The position numbers and the translations under genes were made by a program. A model generated the notes under the pieces. The model saw nothing but the letters and a program-made list of their open reading frames with translations. It was not told where the DNA came from and did no database searches. Positions 24,225 to 33,710 of a stretch of DNA of 64,000 nt are shown piece by piece. The first letter of the stretch is position 1; each line of letters starts with the position of its first letter. Source of the stretch: Paraconiothyrium sp. Pb-2020 (lineage: Eukaryota > Ascomycota > Dothideomycetes > Pleosporales > Didymosphaeriaceae); assembly GCA_022419385.1 (NCBI GenBank), contig JAJUBI010000004.1:2399286-2463285 (forward strand). Direction: 5' to 3'.

Positions 24225-26087
24225 TCATTGTCGTGGTGTGAAAATCAGCTGTAATGGCGGGACAACGGTCGAGAAGGTCTCCAGCTCTTGCGTATCAAAC
24301 GCAACACCGTCCTCGTCGGGGGCAAATACCACATCGAATTCCATTACAAGCTTAGAAAGCGCGATTCGCATGCTGGTATATGCCACAATCTTACCAGCAC
24401 ACAAATGCGGACCCATGCAAAACGGAAAGAAAGGGGCATTGTCGGTGCCCATTTCTTTCCTGCGCTCAGTCCATCGCTCAGGAATGAACTCCTCAGCCTG
24501 TGGCCAGTAACGCGGATCCTTCTGTATAGCTTGCATCGGCACCATGACGGTCGTCCGTGGCGGAACGTAAATGTCGTTGTCAATACGGAGGCCTTTTTCA
24601 GAAGTCTCACGTTGAACTCCTAGCATAATCGGGGGCTTGAGGCGGAGCGTCTCGTTGATGAAGTCGTCGAGGTAGGATACTTCTTTGACCTTGGCATAGG
24701 ACCAATCTGATACACCACCAGGCATGGACTTGAAGAGCTCTTCGCGCAGTTTGCGCTGCTTCTCGGGATACTTAGCCAGAAAGAAGAGCTCGTACGCCAC
24801 GGATGTGGCACTTGTCTCACTGATACCGTCAGCGTTCCCAGCAATACATAATGGGTGATAAGCGGCGCACTAACCTTCCAGCAACGATCATAAAGCGGAC
24901 ATCGTCCTCAAGAGCTTTACGAGTTGGTGGCGCAGTGTTATCGCCCTCGTTTGTGGCTTTGAGGAGCCAAGAGAGGATGTCCTGCGGCATCTTTTCGCTG
25001 TCGTATGTCTGCTCTCGTCACTATCTTACAAGATCGGAGAAGTTGGACCCAATGTGGAGCCTTTTACCTACTTTTTCTTTCTCTTTTAGTTGGTCTGCAC
25101 AGAAACCAAAGAACTTTGCAAAGCCAGATGCGGCACCCGGCAGGCAGGCGGCGAGGACAAGCGACCATGGGGCGTTTCCCAAAACCCCGATCAAGTCCAT
25201 CGTGTCATGGATTCCTTTGATTGCCGGATGCTCAGTTCCGCTGTTCATTTGGTCGAAGTCTTTCTGGAATGCAACCGCACCCATAACATCAAAGGAGTAG
25301 AACATTGCCCACTTCGTGCTGTTGACAGGCTGGCCAACCCTTTTGTGAATATTCTGAATCAAGGTGTCTGCCTGCGCAGTGATGCGTGGTTCGTAAGAAA
25401 TACAGGCTCCAGCTATCAGCGCCCAACTGGAAAGTCAAAGTCAAACACGAGCATACCTTTTTGCGAAAACCCACGATCCCAAGCCCGCCGCCTCAGTCTG
25501 TGAGAACTTCGATTCCTTTCCATGTGCAGGGACACATAATTCATATCGGTGCCCGCTTGTGCGTACCAAGTGCTCTTGCGACAATCTGTTGTGGGACCAT
25601 AGAGAAGAGGGACGGCAGACTTGCGCAATATGCTGAGCTCTCTTGGTCCGACTCGAACGACGTCGCCATACTGCTTATGTAACGCTTCTCTGTCCCGATG
25701 AAGTTGTGTAATCTTTGCAGAGCGATACACGGCATGGAATTTGGTCAACTTGGCAGCTAAAGGACCAGGGAACTTTCTCAGTCGGTGGAAAAATAATCGA
25801 TATACTGCAATGCTGAGCAAAAGGCCCCCATTGAAGCATGCAGCTATCAGACTCGTCCGCGCTAAGGCTCCGAACAGGCTCAATCCTCCTGAAGTTGCGA
25901 AGGCAGAAAGAACGAGACCAAAGGAAGCGCATGCAACCCCAATGAATGGCAGCATTATCTCTTCGAACTCGGCATGACGGATGGGGACTGCAACGTGGAA
26001 CAGGATACCCAACACCAAGGTGGCTAGGGCTGTTTGTGCGGGGTCTGCGCGTGCCGCGCGTGACAGCACGGTCGACATCGACGACAT
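24225..26087 (-). CDS. Cytochrome P450 monooxygenase
   Basis: A membrane-anchored haem monooxygenase of about 566 residues. Exons are 26087-25457, 25412-25072, 25008-24875 and 24819-24225, all in phase; introns are 44-63 nt. I use ATG 26087 (MSSMSTV), because the open frame further upstream begins with GTG. The N terminus has three hydrophobic segments, then the proline hinge HRLRKFPGPLAAKL. Later come the oxygen-binding helix (SETSATSVAYELFF), the ExxR motif in ETLRLKPP, PERW in place of PERF, and the haem loop FPFCMGPHLCAGK with the ligand Cys. The loop has His where the consensus has Arg, a variant seen in other fungal P450s. The general layout resembles fungal secondary-metabolism P450s, but no backbone synthase is nearby. 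It is divergent from the 7TM gene. Confidence 0.94.
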
Positions 26088-27224
26088 AGTCGCGCCGCTA
26101 GAAAAAGAGAAAAGAGAGTGCTGCACAAGTATTGCGTAGCGTAAAGCGGAGCGCTCGACGGATGGACCAGAGGGTTGGAACAGCGCACATATAGTTCCTT
26201 CACACGATCGATACTCCTGCGGTCTACGAAGTACTATGCCATATCTTCCATTTTCGTGTCATCAACAGCGATTCGGCTTGCAAGAAGACAAGACCATGCA
26301 TAAGCATGCAGCTAGTTCGATCCCTGGAAGAGAGGAGCGCCTATAGCTTTTTCACCCCTGACGGGCCTAACCGACCCTTCCAGACGGGCCTTGCTCTACT
26401 CAAGACCGCTGACCTTACACGTGTCGAGAGAACGAATTCATTGATCACCTTAAGGGTGCAGGTAGAAACACTGCGTGTTGATAGCATTCAAGTTGTACCT
26501 AATTTAGGTACACCTCCACGGGTTGAGAAGGCTTATTGACAACTCGGACCGTTCCGTGAAGATGGGGACGGAAGATGGCGATCGACAAACACACAACCCT
26601 TTCAATGTCCATGTTGCAAGGGCTCTTAAAAGCTGATGAGCATGCGTTAATTGGATCACCAGAACTAGCAGGGGCTCGGCAAGCGGCAAGCGACCCGACC
26701 GGCCAATGTTGTCAAATTATCTGGATGCGGAAAGGTCGCCTAGACATTTACGCCCAGCGGCGTACAAGAGCTGAACCTCACCAATCCCAATGGCAGGGTA
26801 GCGACAACGTCCCACACTGTGCTTTCGCGCGTTATGCTGATACGACATACCGCCCATTGGTGCCCAGGTGACTAGTGATTGTGCGAAGCACACGTATGGC
26901 CATGATGAAATATCTGAATGGTCCTTCAGAGGACCGCTGTTCCCTGCGCGTACGTGGGAGGATGAAGGCTACCTAGGTCTGCCTCGAGCACCGCTTCGTG
27001 GACAGGTTGCCGCCGCAGATCTTTAAAATTCACATCACAAGACATGTCACACCGAAACCCCTCTACTGCTTGTTAGAGCAGGATCGGCAACTGTTTGCAT
27101 TATTCGCCCAATGCGTACGCATAACACTTTTCTTTCATATGAACCTGCTGGCGCACGACCTGTGATGTCTCAGAATATCGAAGAGGACTTCATACCATAG
27201 CCGTAAGAGACGGCGACAGCAACC
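26088..27224. promoter_or_regulatory. Divergent promoter region of P450 and 7TM gene
   Basis: This 1.1 kb separates the P450 and the rhodopsin-like gene and must contain both promoters. The clearest element is the palindrome at 26495-26511. The plus-strand frames at 26306-26539 and 26575-26871 have no recognisable motif. Confidence 0.5.
26495..26511. promoter_or_regulatory. Perfect inverted repeat, candidate operator
   Basis: GTACCTAA and TTAGGTAC are exact reverse complements separated by one T. The element sits about 410 bp upstream of the P450 start and 730 bp upstream of the 7TM start. An 8+1+8 perfect palindrome suits a dimeric DNA-binding protein. A regulatory role is inference only. 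Confidence 0.4.
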
Positions 27225-28587
27225 ATGGTGTACGCAATGCAGTTAGCGGCCTACCTTGCTACATGGATTGCTTACCCTATAGGGATCTCGTCATGCTTTG
27301 TTAGATTATATTGTCGCTTCTTTGTGACGCAAAACTGGGGCTTGGACGACTGGTTCGCAGTGGCATCTATGGTATGTGGTGGTTCACACGGGGAAACTTT
27401 GTAGTTCCACACAAACTAACGTTGGCACAGTTAGCCATTGTCGGACAATTGGCTCAATGGCAGATACTGCTCAATTTGGGCTGCGCGGCGTAGGTCACCA
27501 CCGTTTCCACCGTTTCCTTCGTTGAACGACACGTACTCATCAGAACCTCTAGGCGTGAGCCAAATCCATGCAATTATATGGACTCAGGGGGAAAATTGTT
27601 GCTGGTATGTCCAGACTCGATGTCTGTCCCAATGAGCACGTACTGACGCAGCCCATTTTCAGCTTCTTTTCGTCCAAGAGATCTTCTACTACGTCGTTCA
27701 TTGGCTGATCAAGGCGTCATTCCTCGTCTTTTACCTGCGTCTTTCGCCTGAAGTTGGTTTTCGCAGGCTGATATGGATCGGTCTGGCAGCGAACACAGTA
27801 ATGCTCATTTTCAACGAGCTCATCTCAATCTTGCAATGCAACCCAGTCATTGCTGTCTTGAAGCCATTTGAGCACCCCGAGGCAAAGTGCCTAGAAAGAC
27901 TCGTTGTATTCTTCGTTCCAGCAAGCCTGGTAGGTATATAAGCACCTCAGCTTCATCGACTCTTTTGCTAATTTAAACCCTCAGAACATCCTCCTTGACA
28001 TCTACATCCTTGTGTTACCCATTCGCGTAGTCTGGGCACTTCAGATGCCGCTTCGTCGCAAAATCGCAATCCTCTCCGTCTTCACCTTCGGCACATCTGC
28101 CCTGATCGTTGGCCTCGTTCGCTTCCACTCACTCCTCTCGCTGAACGACTTTACGAATACTGCATACGGGGTCGGAGAAATGTTAATTGTCGCGGCACTT
28201 GAATTCAATCTCGCTGTCGTTGCCTTGAATTTGCCAGCGATGAAATGTCTCTATCTCCAGATGATGGGCCGAGACACTATGGGTGGCAGTTCGGGGCCCA
28301 GTAACACCCCAGACGGAAAGAAAGGAGTCTATGGGCTTAGCAGTCTGGGACGAAAGGCACAGAAGCAGAAGCTCGATGATATGGGAACCATCACGAGATT
28401 GGAGCAGAATGCCCTATGCACGGAGAGCGAGGAAGAGCTGTGGAAAAAGGGCCTCAATGCGAAGAAACGTGGTAAAGCCGGGGGTATGGTAACGAAAGAC
28501 GTAACACAAGAGAGTTCGGAGTCCGTTGCAGAGTACAGGCTTGCTGAAAACGCGCGAAAGTATCAAGTGTCGGGTCCCGAGCGGTGA
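27225..28587 (+). CDS. Rhodopsin-domain seven-helix integral membrane protein
   Basis: A plasma-membrane-type protein of the fungal rhodopsin/PTH11-related family, about 378 residues. Exons are 27225-27371, 27431-27489, 27544-27604, 27663-27929 and 27985-28587; phases are continuous. The hallmark after helix 1 is TQNWGLDDWFAVASM. Seven hydrophobic segments follow in order: around AYLATWIAYPIG, WFAVASMLAIVG, EIFYYVVHWLIKASFL, IWIGLAANTVMLIF, FFVPASLNILLDIYIL, IAILSVFTFGTSALIV, and EFNLAVVALNLPAM. The fourth and fifth exons also carry LKPFEHPEAKC and VLPIRVVWAL, both typical. The C-terminal tail of about 110 residues is hydrophilic and Lys/Glu-rich, presumably cytoplasmic. It lacks an N-terminal CFEM domain. 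Such proteins are thought to act as receptors or in surface sensing, but no ligand can be named. Confidence 0.85.
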
Positions 28588-28974
28588 AGGTTGGTATGCA
28601 CCTGTCTCGAGGCCTCCGAGCTGCAATCCGCGCCAGGTTGGGAAAACAGCAAAGCTACAACGCTCTCACGAGCGCGTTCTTTGCCAAGACCATGAGGGGC
28701 GTACGCCGGTGCGATTGGGGCTTCTGGAGAAACTACTAGTCACCGTGATCAGCCTGGACCGTCGAGATGCGCGGCATGGGCAAGGCTTATGGATCTTTGA
28801 TCCATGACGAATCAAGCGAATCATCATGGCGACGCGGAACTTAATTGAAAAACACATTGAGTGTGAGGTTAGTATGAATCATTACCTCTGGTATGGTGGT
28901 GCAAGTATACTAACAGTCGAACAGTAGTATGTACTTCGAAACCACCAGAAACCATCTAAAGGTTATCAAAGCGA
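28588..28974. other. Convergent 3' flanks
   Basis: Untranslated ends of the 7TM gene and the minus-strand FMN oxidase. Nothing else is seen. Confidence 0.5.
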
Positions 28975-30201
28975 CTACAACCGACTCATAAAACCATCGC
29001 GATTGATCCTTGCCAGGTACTCTTTGCCAATCTCATCTACTTTCGTCGCGCCGGCAAGCCCCATGCATAACCTGATCTCGTCATTCAACAGCCTCAAGCA
29101 CAACTCAACACCCTCTTGACCGTTGTAGGCCAGTCCCCACAGTACCGGCCGTCCTATCCACACGAAGTCTGCACCAAGGGCTAGCGCCTTGAAGACATCC
29201 GTACCGTGACGGATTCCACCATCAACGTGTACTGGCATCTTGCGATCCATTGAGCGGACAGCTTCTACGACTTCTGGAAGCATGTCGATCGTTGCCAGTG
29301 CACCATTCAGCTGCCTGCCTCCGTGGTTAGAGACAATGATGCCATCAACGCCGTGATGGCAGGCGAGAATGGCGTCTTCGCCAGTAGCGATGCCTTTCAC
29401 CCATACTTCCATTTCCGGGTGGCACTGCTGCTTGAGCCAGTCGATGTCACGATCCCAGTTCAGTGTCGGATTAGGAGCGTGCGAATGGAAAGTTATGCGG
29501 CCGGTTGGTGAAACCCACTGTGAGCCGTCATGATGGCCTGCCTGGCTTGCTTCCTGCTCTTGCTTCCGCTTACGGGCTAAGTTGGCCTTCGCTTCCTTCT
29601 CTGTCTCCGTATCCTCCCGGTTGAAGTTAGCTGACTTCAAGTGTCTTGGGAGACTAAATTGATTCTTAATCTCAAGATTCCTCCGCCCAAGCATTGGCGT
29701 ATCAACAGTCAAAGCCACAGCCTTATACCCGGCCTTCTTCGCCCTCGCAATCAAATCCTTGCTTTCCTCTCTATCTTCAAAAAGATATAACTGCAACAAC
29801 CCCGGATGTTCCTCGCCTAACGCACCTTTGACATCCTCGAGACTGGTCGTACTAAAACTGCTCAACCCCATAACAATACCTGCCTTCTTACACGCGCGTG
29901 CAGTTGCGAGCTCTCCGTCCTGGTGCGCAAGACGCTGCATAGCTGTTGGCGCGACTCCTAATGGAATGCTGTTTTTGAACCCGAAGATGTTGACGCTGGT
30001 GTCGATAAACGAGACATCTCGCAAGACGCGTGGCCGGATACGGTATTTCTGATACGCGGATTTGTTTTCAGCCAATGTAGTGCCGGAGTCTGCTCCTTCG
30101 TTGTAGTAGTCGCGTGTTTGTTTGTCCATACGCTCAGCGGCGAGCTTTTCTAGATGGTCGATGGTGAGGCATTGGAGGTCGTGGGGCTGGTCTTTAGACA
30201 T
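28975..30201 (-). CDS. FMN-dependent 2-hydroxyacid oxidase/dehydrogenase with peroxisomal signal
   Basis: An intronless gene for a 408-residue enzyme of the glycolate oxidase / L-lactate dehydrogenase (cytochrome) family, which oxidises L-2-hydroxyacids to 2-oxoacids using FMN. Visible family features: NIFGFKNSIPLGVAPTAMQ near the N terminus, LYLFEDREESKDL, LTVDTPMLGRRNLEIKN, the catalytic His/Arg motif SNHGGRQLNG, and the phosphate-binding VDGGIRHGTDVFKALALGA followed by GRPVLWGLAY. There is no cytochrome b5 domain and no mitochondrial presequence. The last three residues are SRL, a type 1 peroxisomal targeting signal, so a peroxisomal oxidase producing hydrogen peroxide is more likely than a mitochondrial cytochrome-linked dehydrogenase. 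A charged insert of about 40 residues (FNREDTETEKEAKANLARKR) lies where the family has a variable loop. It is divergent from the OsmC gene. Confidence 0.93.
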   Translation of the reverse strand: MSKDQPHDLQCLTIDHLEKLAAERMDKQTRDYYNEGADSGTTLAENKSAYQKYRIRPRVLRDVSFIDTSVNIFGFKNSIPLGVAPTAMQRLAHQDGELATARACKKAGIVMGLSSFSTTSLEDVKGALGEEHPGLLQLYLFEDREESKDLIARAKKAGYKAVALTVDTPMLGRRNLEIKNQFSLPRHLKSANFNREDTETEKEAKANLARKRKQEQEASQAGHHDGSQWVSPTGRITFHSHAPNPTLNWDRDIDWLKQQCHPEMEVWVKGIATGEDAILACHHGVDGIIVSNHGGRQLNGALATIDMLPEVVEAVRSMDRKMPVHVDGGIRHGTDVFKALALGADFVWIGRPVLWGLAYNGQEGVELCLRLLNDEIRLCMGLAGATKVDEIGKEYLARINRDGFMSRL

Positions 30202-30963
30202 TGCAACAATATTAAATTATGACAAGCAATGTCTGCTGACTAGTTGCACAGTGACGATGGAAGACAAGGCAATCCCATCAGATAAGGGAGCACCCACGAT
30301 ACATCCATTATCAGCATCATCGACTTTGGCGATCCAGACCGAGATTCGGCTACTTTAGGCAAGGCGTTTAGGTCCGCGCTCCGCTCCGCGATCCGCTCGT
30401 TACGCGCTTCTGCGGGTTAACGGAATATTGGAAACCTTGAATACCATATACACTCATCGCATGTGGCAAGCTTCGATCGCACCAGGCTCCATCACTGCCC
30501 CAGGCGTCGAAGTGAATCTCCAACTCCCTCTGTAGGATGGAGAACTCCAGTGCTGCCCATGGCCCAGGTGCCCAGGTGACGTAGCTCATGTGACATATTA
30601 TGACTAATGCTGCCGCGCTCCATCGCGTCATCGCTAACTGCTCTACGTTCGTTTCTGCTCTTCCCGTCTCACATACTCAACCTGCGACACCGTTGACGTC
30701 CATTCTGACCGCAAGAATAATGGTTATGTTAAGCATGGCGCAGCGTTCCTTATCACCGCTCGGTTATGTGGAGCTTACGCAGGACCCTTGCGGGGTAGGG
30801 CGATTTACCAGCGCGTGAGCTAACGTTGACTACTGCATAACCGGCAGCTGTAAACACAATAGACTGAAGTTGTAGCTGCAAAGCTGCCTCTTTCCATTGA
30901 CTGCTACACTCTGCCCAGCTTAAGGATCTTTCTTCATCCACGTCCCATTGTTGCTCACTCACC
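30202..30963. promoter_or_regulatory. Divergent promoter of FMN oxidase and OsmC gene
   Basis: This 762 bp lies between two divergent start codons. A GC-rich stretch with repeated CGCTCCG-type words lies at 30376-30410. I see no further gene. Confidence 0.45.
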
Positions 30964-31578
30964 ATGTCCATCGCAGCCCAAGCCCTCCGCGAAAAGCAAG
31001 CGCCTATCAAGGCCAACTACCGTAGTGACCCCTCCTCCGCCTTCGTAACGCTCAAATCCACCGGCAACCTCGACTCCTCATCGATTACATGCAAGCTCTC
31101 TACCGGTGCCGCAGTCAAAGAGGCTTCACGCACAGCAGGCCTCCACCCCAAAGCTGGTGGCGACGACCCCAGCATATCCGGCGAGCTCTGCTCCGGCGAC
31201 ATGCTGCTAGACGCGTTGGTGGCTTGCGCTGGTGTGACGCTTAAAGCCGTTGCGACGGCACTCGGCATACCAATTGAATCAGGCACTGTGACAGCAGAAG
31301 GCGATCTGGACTTTAGAGGCACAATGGGGGTAGATAAGACGGCGCCCGTGGGGATCACGGGAATACGGATGGGGTTTGATGTTTTATTTGGGGAGAGGGA
31401 GGGCAAGGGACCTGTGACGGAGGATGAGGTGGAGGCTTTGGGGAAGCTGACGGAGAGGTATTGTGTGGTGCTACAGACGTTGGTGAACAAGCCTGAGATT
31501 AGCGTGAGGGTGATGGGGAGGGGCGGCGGAAAGGAGGAGGGAGTGCAGGCGGAGTTGAGTTGGGGGCATCAGGTATAG
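30964..31578 (+). CDS. OsmC/Ohr-family peroxide-reducing protein
   Basis: An intronless 204-residue protein of the OsmC superfamily, whose members reduce organic hydroperoxides using two cysteines. The first redox Cys is in LLDALVACAGVTLKAVA, which matches the family's helix around the peroxidatic Cys. The second is in LTERYCVVLQTLVNKPEI. The intervening AEGDLDFRGTMGVD and VGITGIRMGFDV match the beta-sheet part. No signal or targeting sequence is evident. It is divergent from a predicted peroxide-producing peroxisomal FMN oxidase, which makes a detoxification role attractive; that link is inference. Confidence 0.88.
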   Translation: MSIAAQALREKQAPIKANYRSDPSSAFVTLKSTGNLDSSSITCKLSTGAAVKEASRTAGLHPKAGGDDPSISGELCSGDMLLDALVACAGVTLKAVATALGIPIESGTVTAEGDLDFRGTMGVDKTAPVGITGIRMGFDVLFGEREGKGPVTEDEVEALGKLTERYCVVLQTLVNKPEISVRVMGRGGGKEEGVQAELSWGHQV

Positions 31579-31609
31579 GACCCTTTGATCGATAACCATG
31601 ATAACAAAG

Positions 31610-31918
31610 CTATGTCAACCCAGGGAAGCTCATCTCCGTGCTCACCACATAGCTTGAAGCACGATCTCCCAAATTCCCATTTTTTCCCTCCTTGCGACCC
31701 TCTCTCGGACGTGTTTCTTCCTGCGTGACACTGGCAAGTGCGTCAGTCGCTTCATCCAGCATCCCCTCAATCCTTTCCATGTCCTCCCACATAGCCATCA
31801 AGGTTGTCTTGACAGCTCTTGTCTGGTCTAGCGCTGCGTGCACGAGGTGACGCAGGGTGTCCTTGGAGGGACTGTAATATACATTGGGAAAGCTATTTTG
31901 AGATCTTGTAGTAGGCAT
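31610..31918 (-). CDS. Small helical protein of unknown function
   Basis: A 102-residue frame from ATG 31918. Composition looks protein-like: SKDTLRHLVHAALDQTRAV followed by a heptad-like stretch (MWEDMERIEGMLDEATDAL) predicting an amphipathic helix or coiled coil, then a charged tail. It lies tail-to-tail with the OsmC gene, 31 bp from its stop. I recognise no family. It may be a real small gene; the main doubt is the lack of any motif. Confidence 0.45.
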   Translation of the reverse strand: MPTTRSQNSFPNVYYSPSKDTLRHLVHAALDQTRAVKTTLMAMWEDMERIEGMLDEATDALASVTQEETRPREGRKEGKNGNLGDRASSYVVSTEMSFPGLT

Positions 31919-32271
31919 ATTGGAGTCGAATCTGAGATGTTAGCAAGGAAAGATCCAATCTTGCATGTCAGTGGGAGGCAAAGTTTATATCCGAATGGTG
32001 AGCCGCGTTTGCTAATCGGCCAGCACTTTCCACAGCAAAGGCATCGAGCAGGGTACGTTAGTGCAAACGCAAAATGCATGTACTCATCACTAATTAAGTG
32101 TTGGCGAAGCGTAAGTACAGGCCACAAAGGTTTTGAAGGCATGGGAACATTGTACTTGTTCGTTCCAGGTTCTGATGATTATGTCTGTTTGCGCTTGCCA
32201 CACAAAGCCCTTGCCCACCTCGAACACTTTCACTACACGCTCTTGCACCTAGTTTCCTCACACAACTCCAC
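31919..32271. other. Intergenic, nothing recognised
   Basis: 353 bp between two small minus-strand genes. It presumably holds the promoter of the 31918 gene and the 3' end of the 32922 gene. Confidence 0.45.
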
Positions 32272-32922
32272 CTACATTTGCTCACCGTCCTTATTATCCT
32301 CCTCTTCACGTCGATGCCTGGCCAAGTCCTCCAACACACTCCTTTGCTGTTCAACATGTTCCTTACTAAGCTGTGATTTGTCTGCAGAACTTTGAAGTCT
32401 CGCCTGATGTTCAGACTGCTCGAAGCCAAGTTTCTTATGCTCTAATCTCACCTTCTCTTCTGAAAGGTCTCCTGCTGGTGGGCCACGGGGTTCGCGCAAA
32501 GGTTTCTGGCCCCGTTGGCCATGAAATCTCGTGGCAGCAGGCCGGTTGTCCCCGGGCGCAGGAGGGTTAGAAGTGAGAGCGTGTGAGTTACCAGCGTGTG
32601 AAGCGATTGCGCTAGAAGAAGAAGCTTTACCTGTTGATCCAGCGTTTCTTTTCTGTGGCGGTACATAAAGGTTCTGCCCATGAGCAGATGTATTCACTCC
32701 TTGCGTTGCATTGCCTGGGTTTGTCTCCGACCGTCGATCATTCAGTTCAGTGTCTTGTTTTGCCGAGGATTGCCCTGTGTGAAAGGAAGCTGAGCTTGCG
32801 CTGGAAGATCTACCGGATGGGTGAACTGACGGTACTTCATCACCAGAGGGCTTATCTTCACACTCTACAGAGCAATCCTGCTCGTCTGGCTTGAGGGCAT
32901 GGGGTTGTCTTTTGTCCGCCAT
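32272..32922 (-). CDS. Low-complexity hydrophilic protein of unknown function
   Basis: A 216-residue frame from ATG 32922. It is Ser/Gln/Asn/Gly-rich in the first two thirds, with GQNLYVPPQKRNAGS and FHGQRGQKPLREPRGPP as the least repetitive parts. The last 60 residues form a charged, Gln-rich helix (EHKKLGFEQSEHQARLQSS, then HVEQQRSVLEDLARHRREEE) that could be a coiled coil. I do not recognise it. The charged tail and lack of hydrophobic segments suggest a soluble, mostly disordered protein. No intron is needed. Confidence 0.5.
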   Translation of the reverse strand: MADKRQPHALKPDEQDCSVECEDKPSGDEVPSVHPSGRSSSASSASFHTGQSSAKQDTELNDRRSETNPGNATQGVNTSAHGQNLYVPPQKRNAGSTGKASSSSAIASHAGNSHALTSNPPAPGDNRPAATRFHGQRGQKPLREPRGPPAGDLSEEKVRLEHKKLGFEQSEHQARLQSSADKSQLSKEHVEQQRSVLEDLARHRREEEDNKDGEQM

Positions 32923-33710
32923 CTTAAGTTTCCAGTATAACGACCAAAAGTATTTGACTAAGTGATGTACCTTAAAGGAAGCTGGTCATGATTATATACC
33001 AGACAACGTTTGGTTTGTTGTTCGATCACGCTCTTGTGTGCCACGTGGTACGCTAATTGGCTAACTTCCTCTGTCATGCTTCACCTCCTATCATTCAGTC
33101 TCCAGCAATATGCATGTAGCTATCTCGTTGTGAGGAGAGCTTCAAGATCGCTTGAAAACTGCGGCAACCGCTTACTACATTAGTGATCCTCTAGCTACTG
33201 ACATTATACATCTTGAAATGCAGTTGACTTCCTCAAGCGCCTATATGAAGAAATCACGTTAGGTTTCGGAGCCTACGGCCCTGTAAACTATACGACCCGA
33301 AGCGATGCGCGTGAGAGCGCATCGGCTAGTGATGCCGGCATACGATTGCGCAGGTGATCAAGGGTTGTTACATGCGCAAATATCCTCGAGCCCATTCACA
33401 AAGAGGAAAAGCCCTTAGACCCAAACATGCGATAAGCATTGCCCAGTATGTAAGTGGTGATAACGGTTCTAATACTCCATATCTTCTAAGCAATTTTGTT
33501 AACAACTGCAACATGGATTAATTGCTCAGCTCTTAGAGATTATAGTACTTCACAGGGCGTGTGATATATGGAATGAAACAATGCTATATTATTACAAAAT
33601 AAATCTACAGCTATAACTACCATCGTTGCTTGCTATCGTACCAATATGTATCTAGTATCTCCAGACACTACCCGCCGCAAACCCCCTCCTCCAAGGGCCA
33701 AAGAAGCTAG
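32923..33710. other. Intergenic, AT-rich
   Basis: 788 bp between two minus-strand genes. AT-rich around 33480-33620. No coding frame, RNA or repeat is evident. Confidence 0.5.

Noticed and set aside
5092..31578. Secondary-metabolite gene cluster
   Set aside because: A Zn2Cys6 factor, a P450 and an FMN oxidase are present, but there is no backbone synthase, and SPA2 and other housekeeping genes lie between them.
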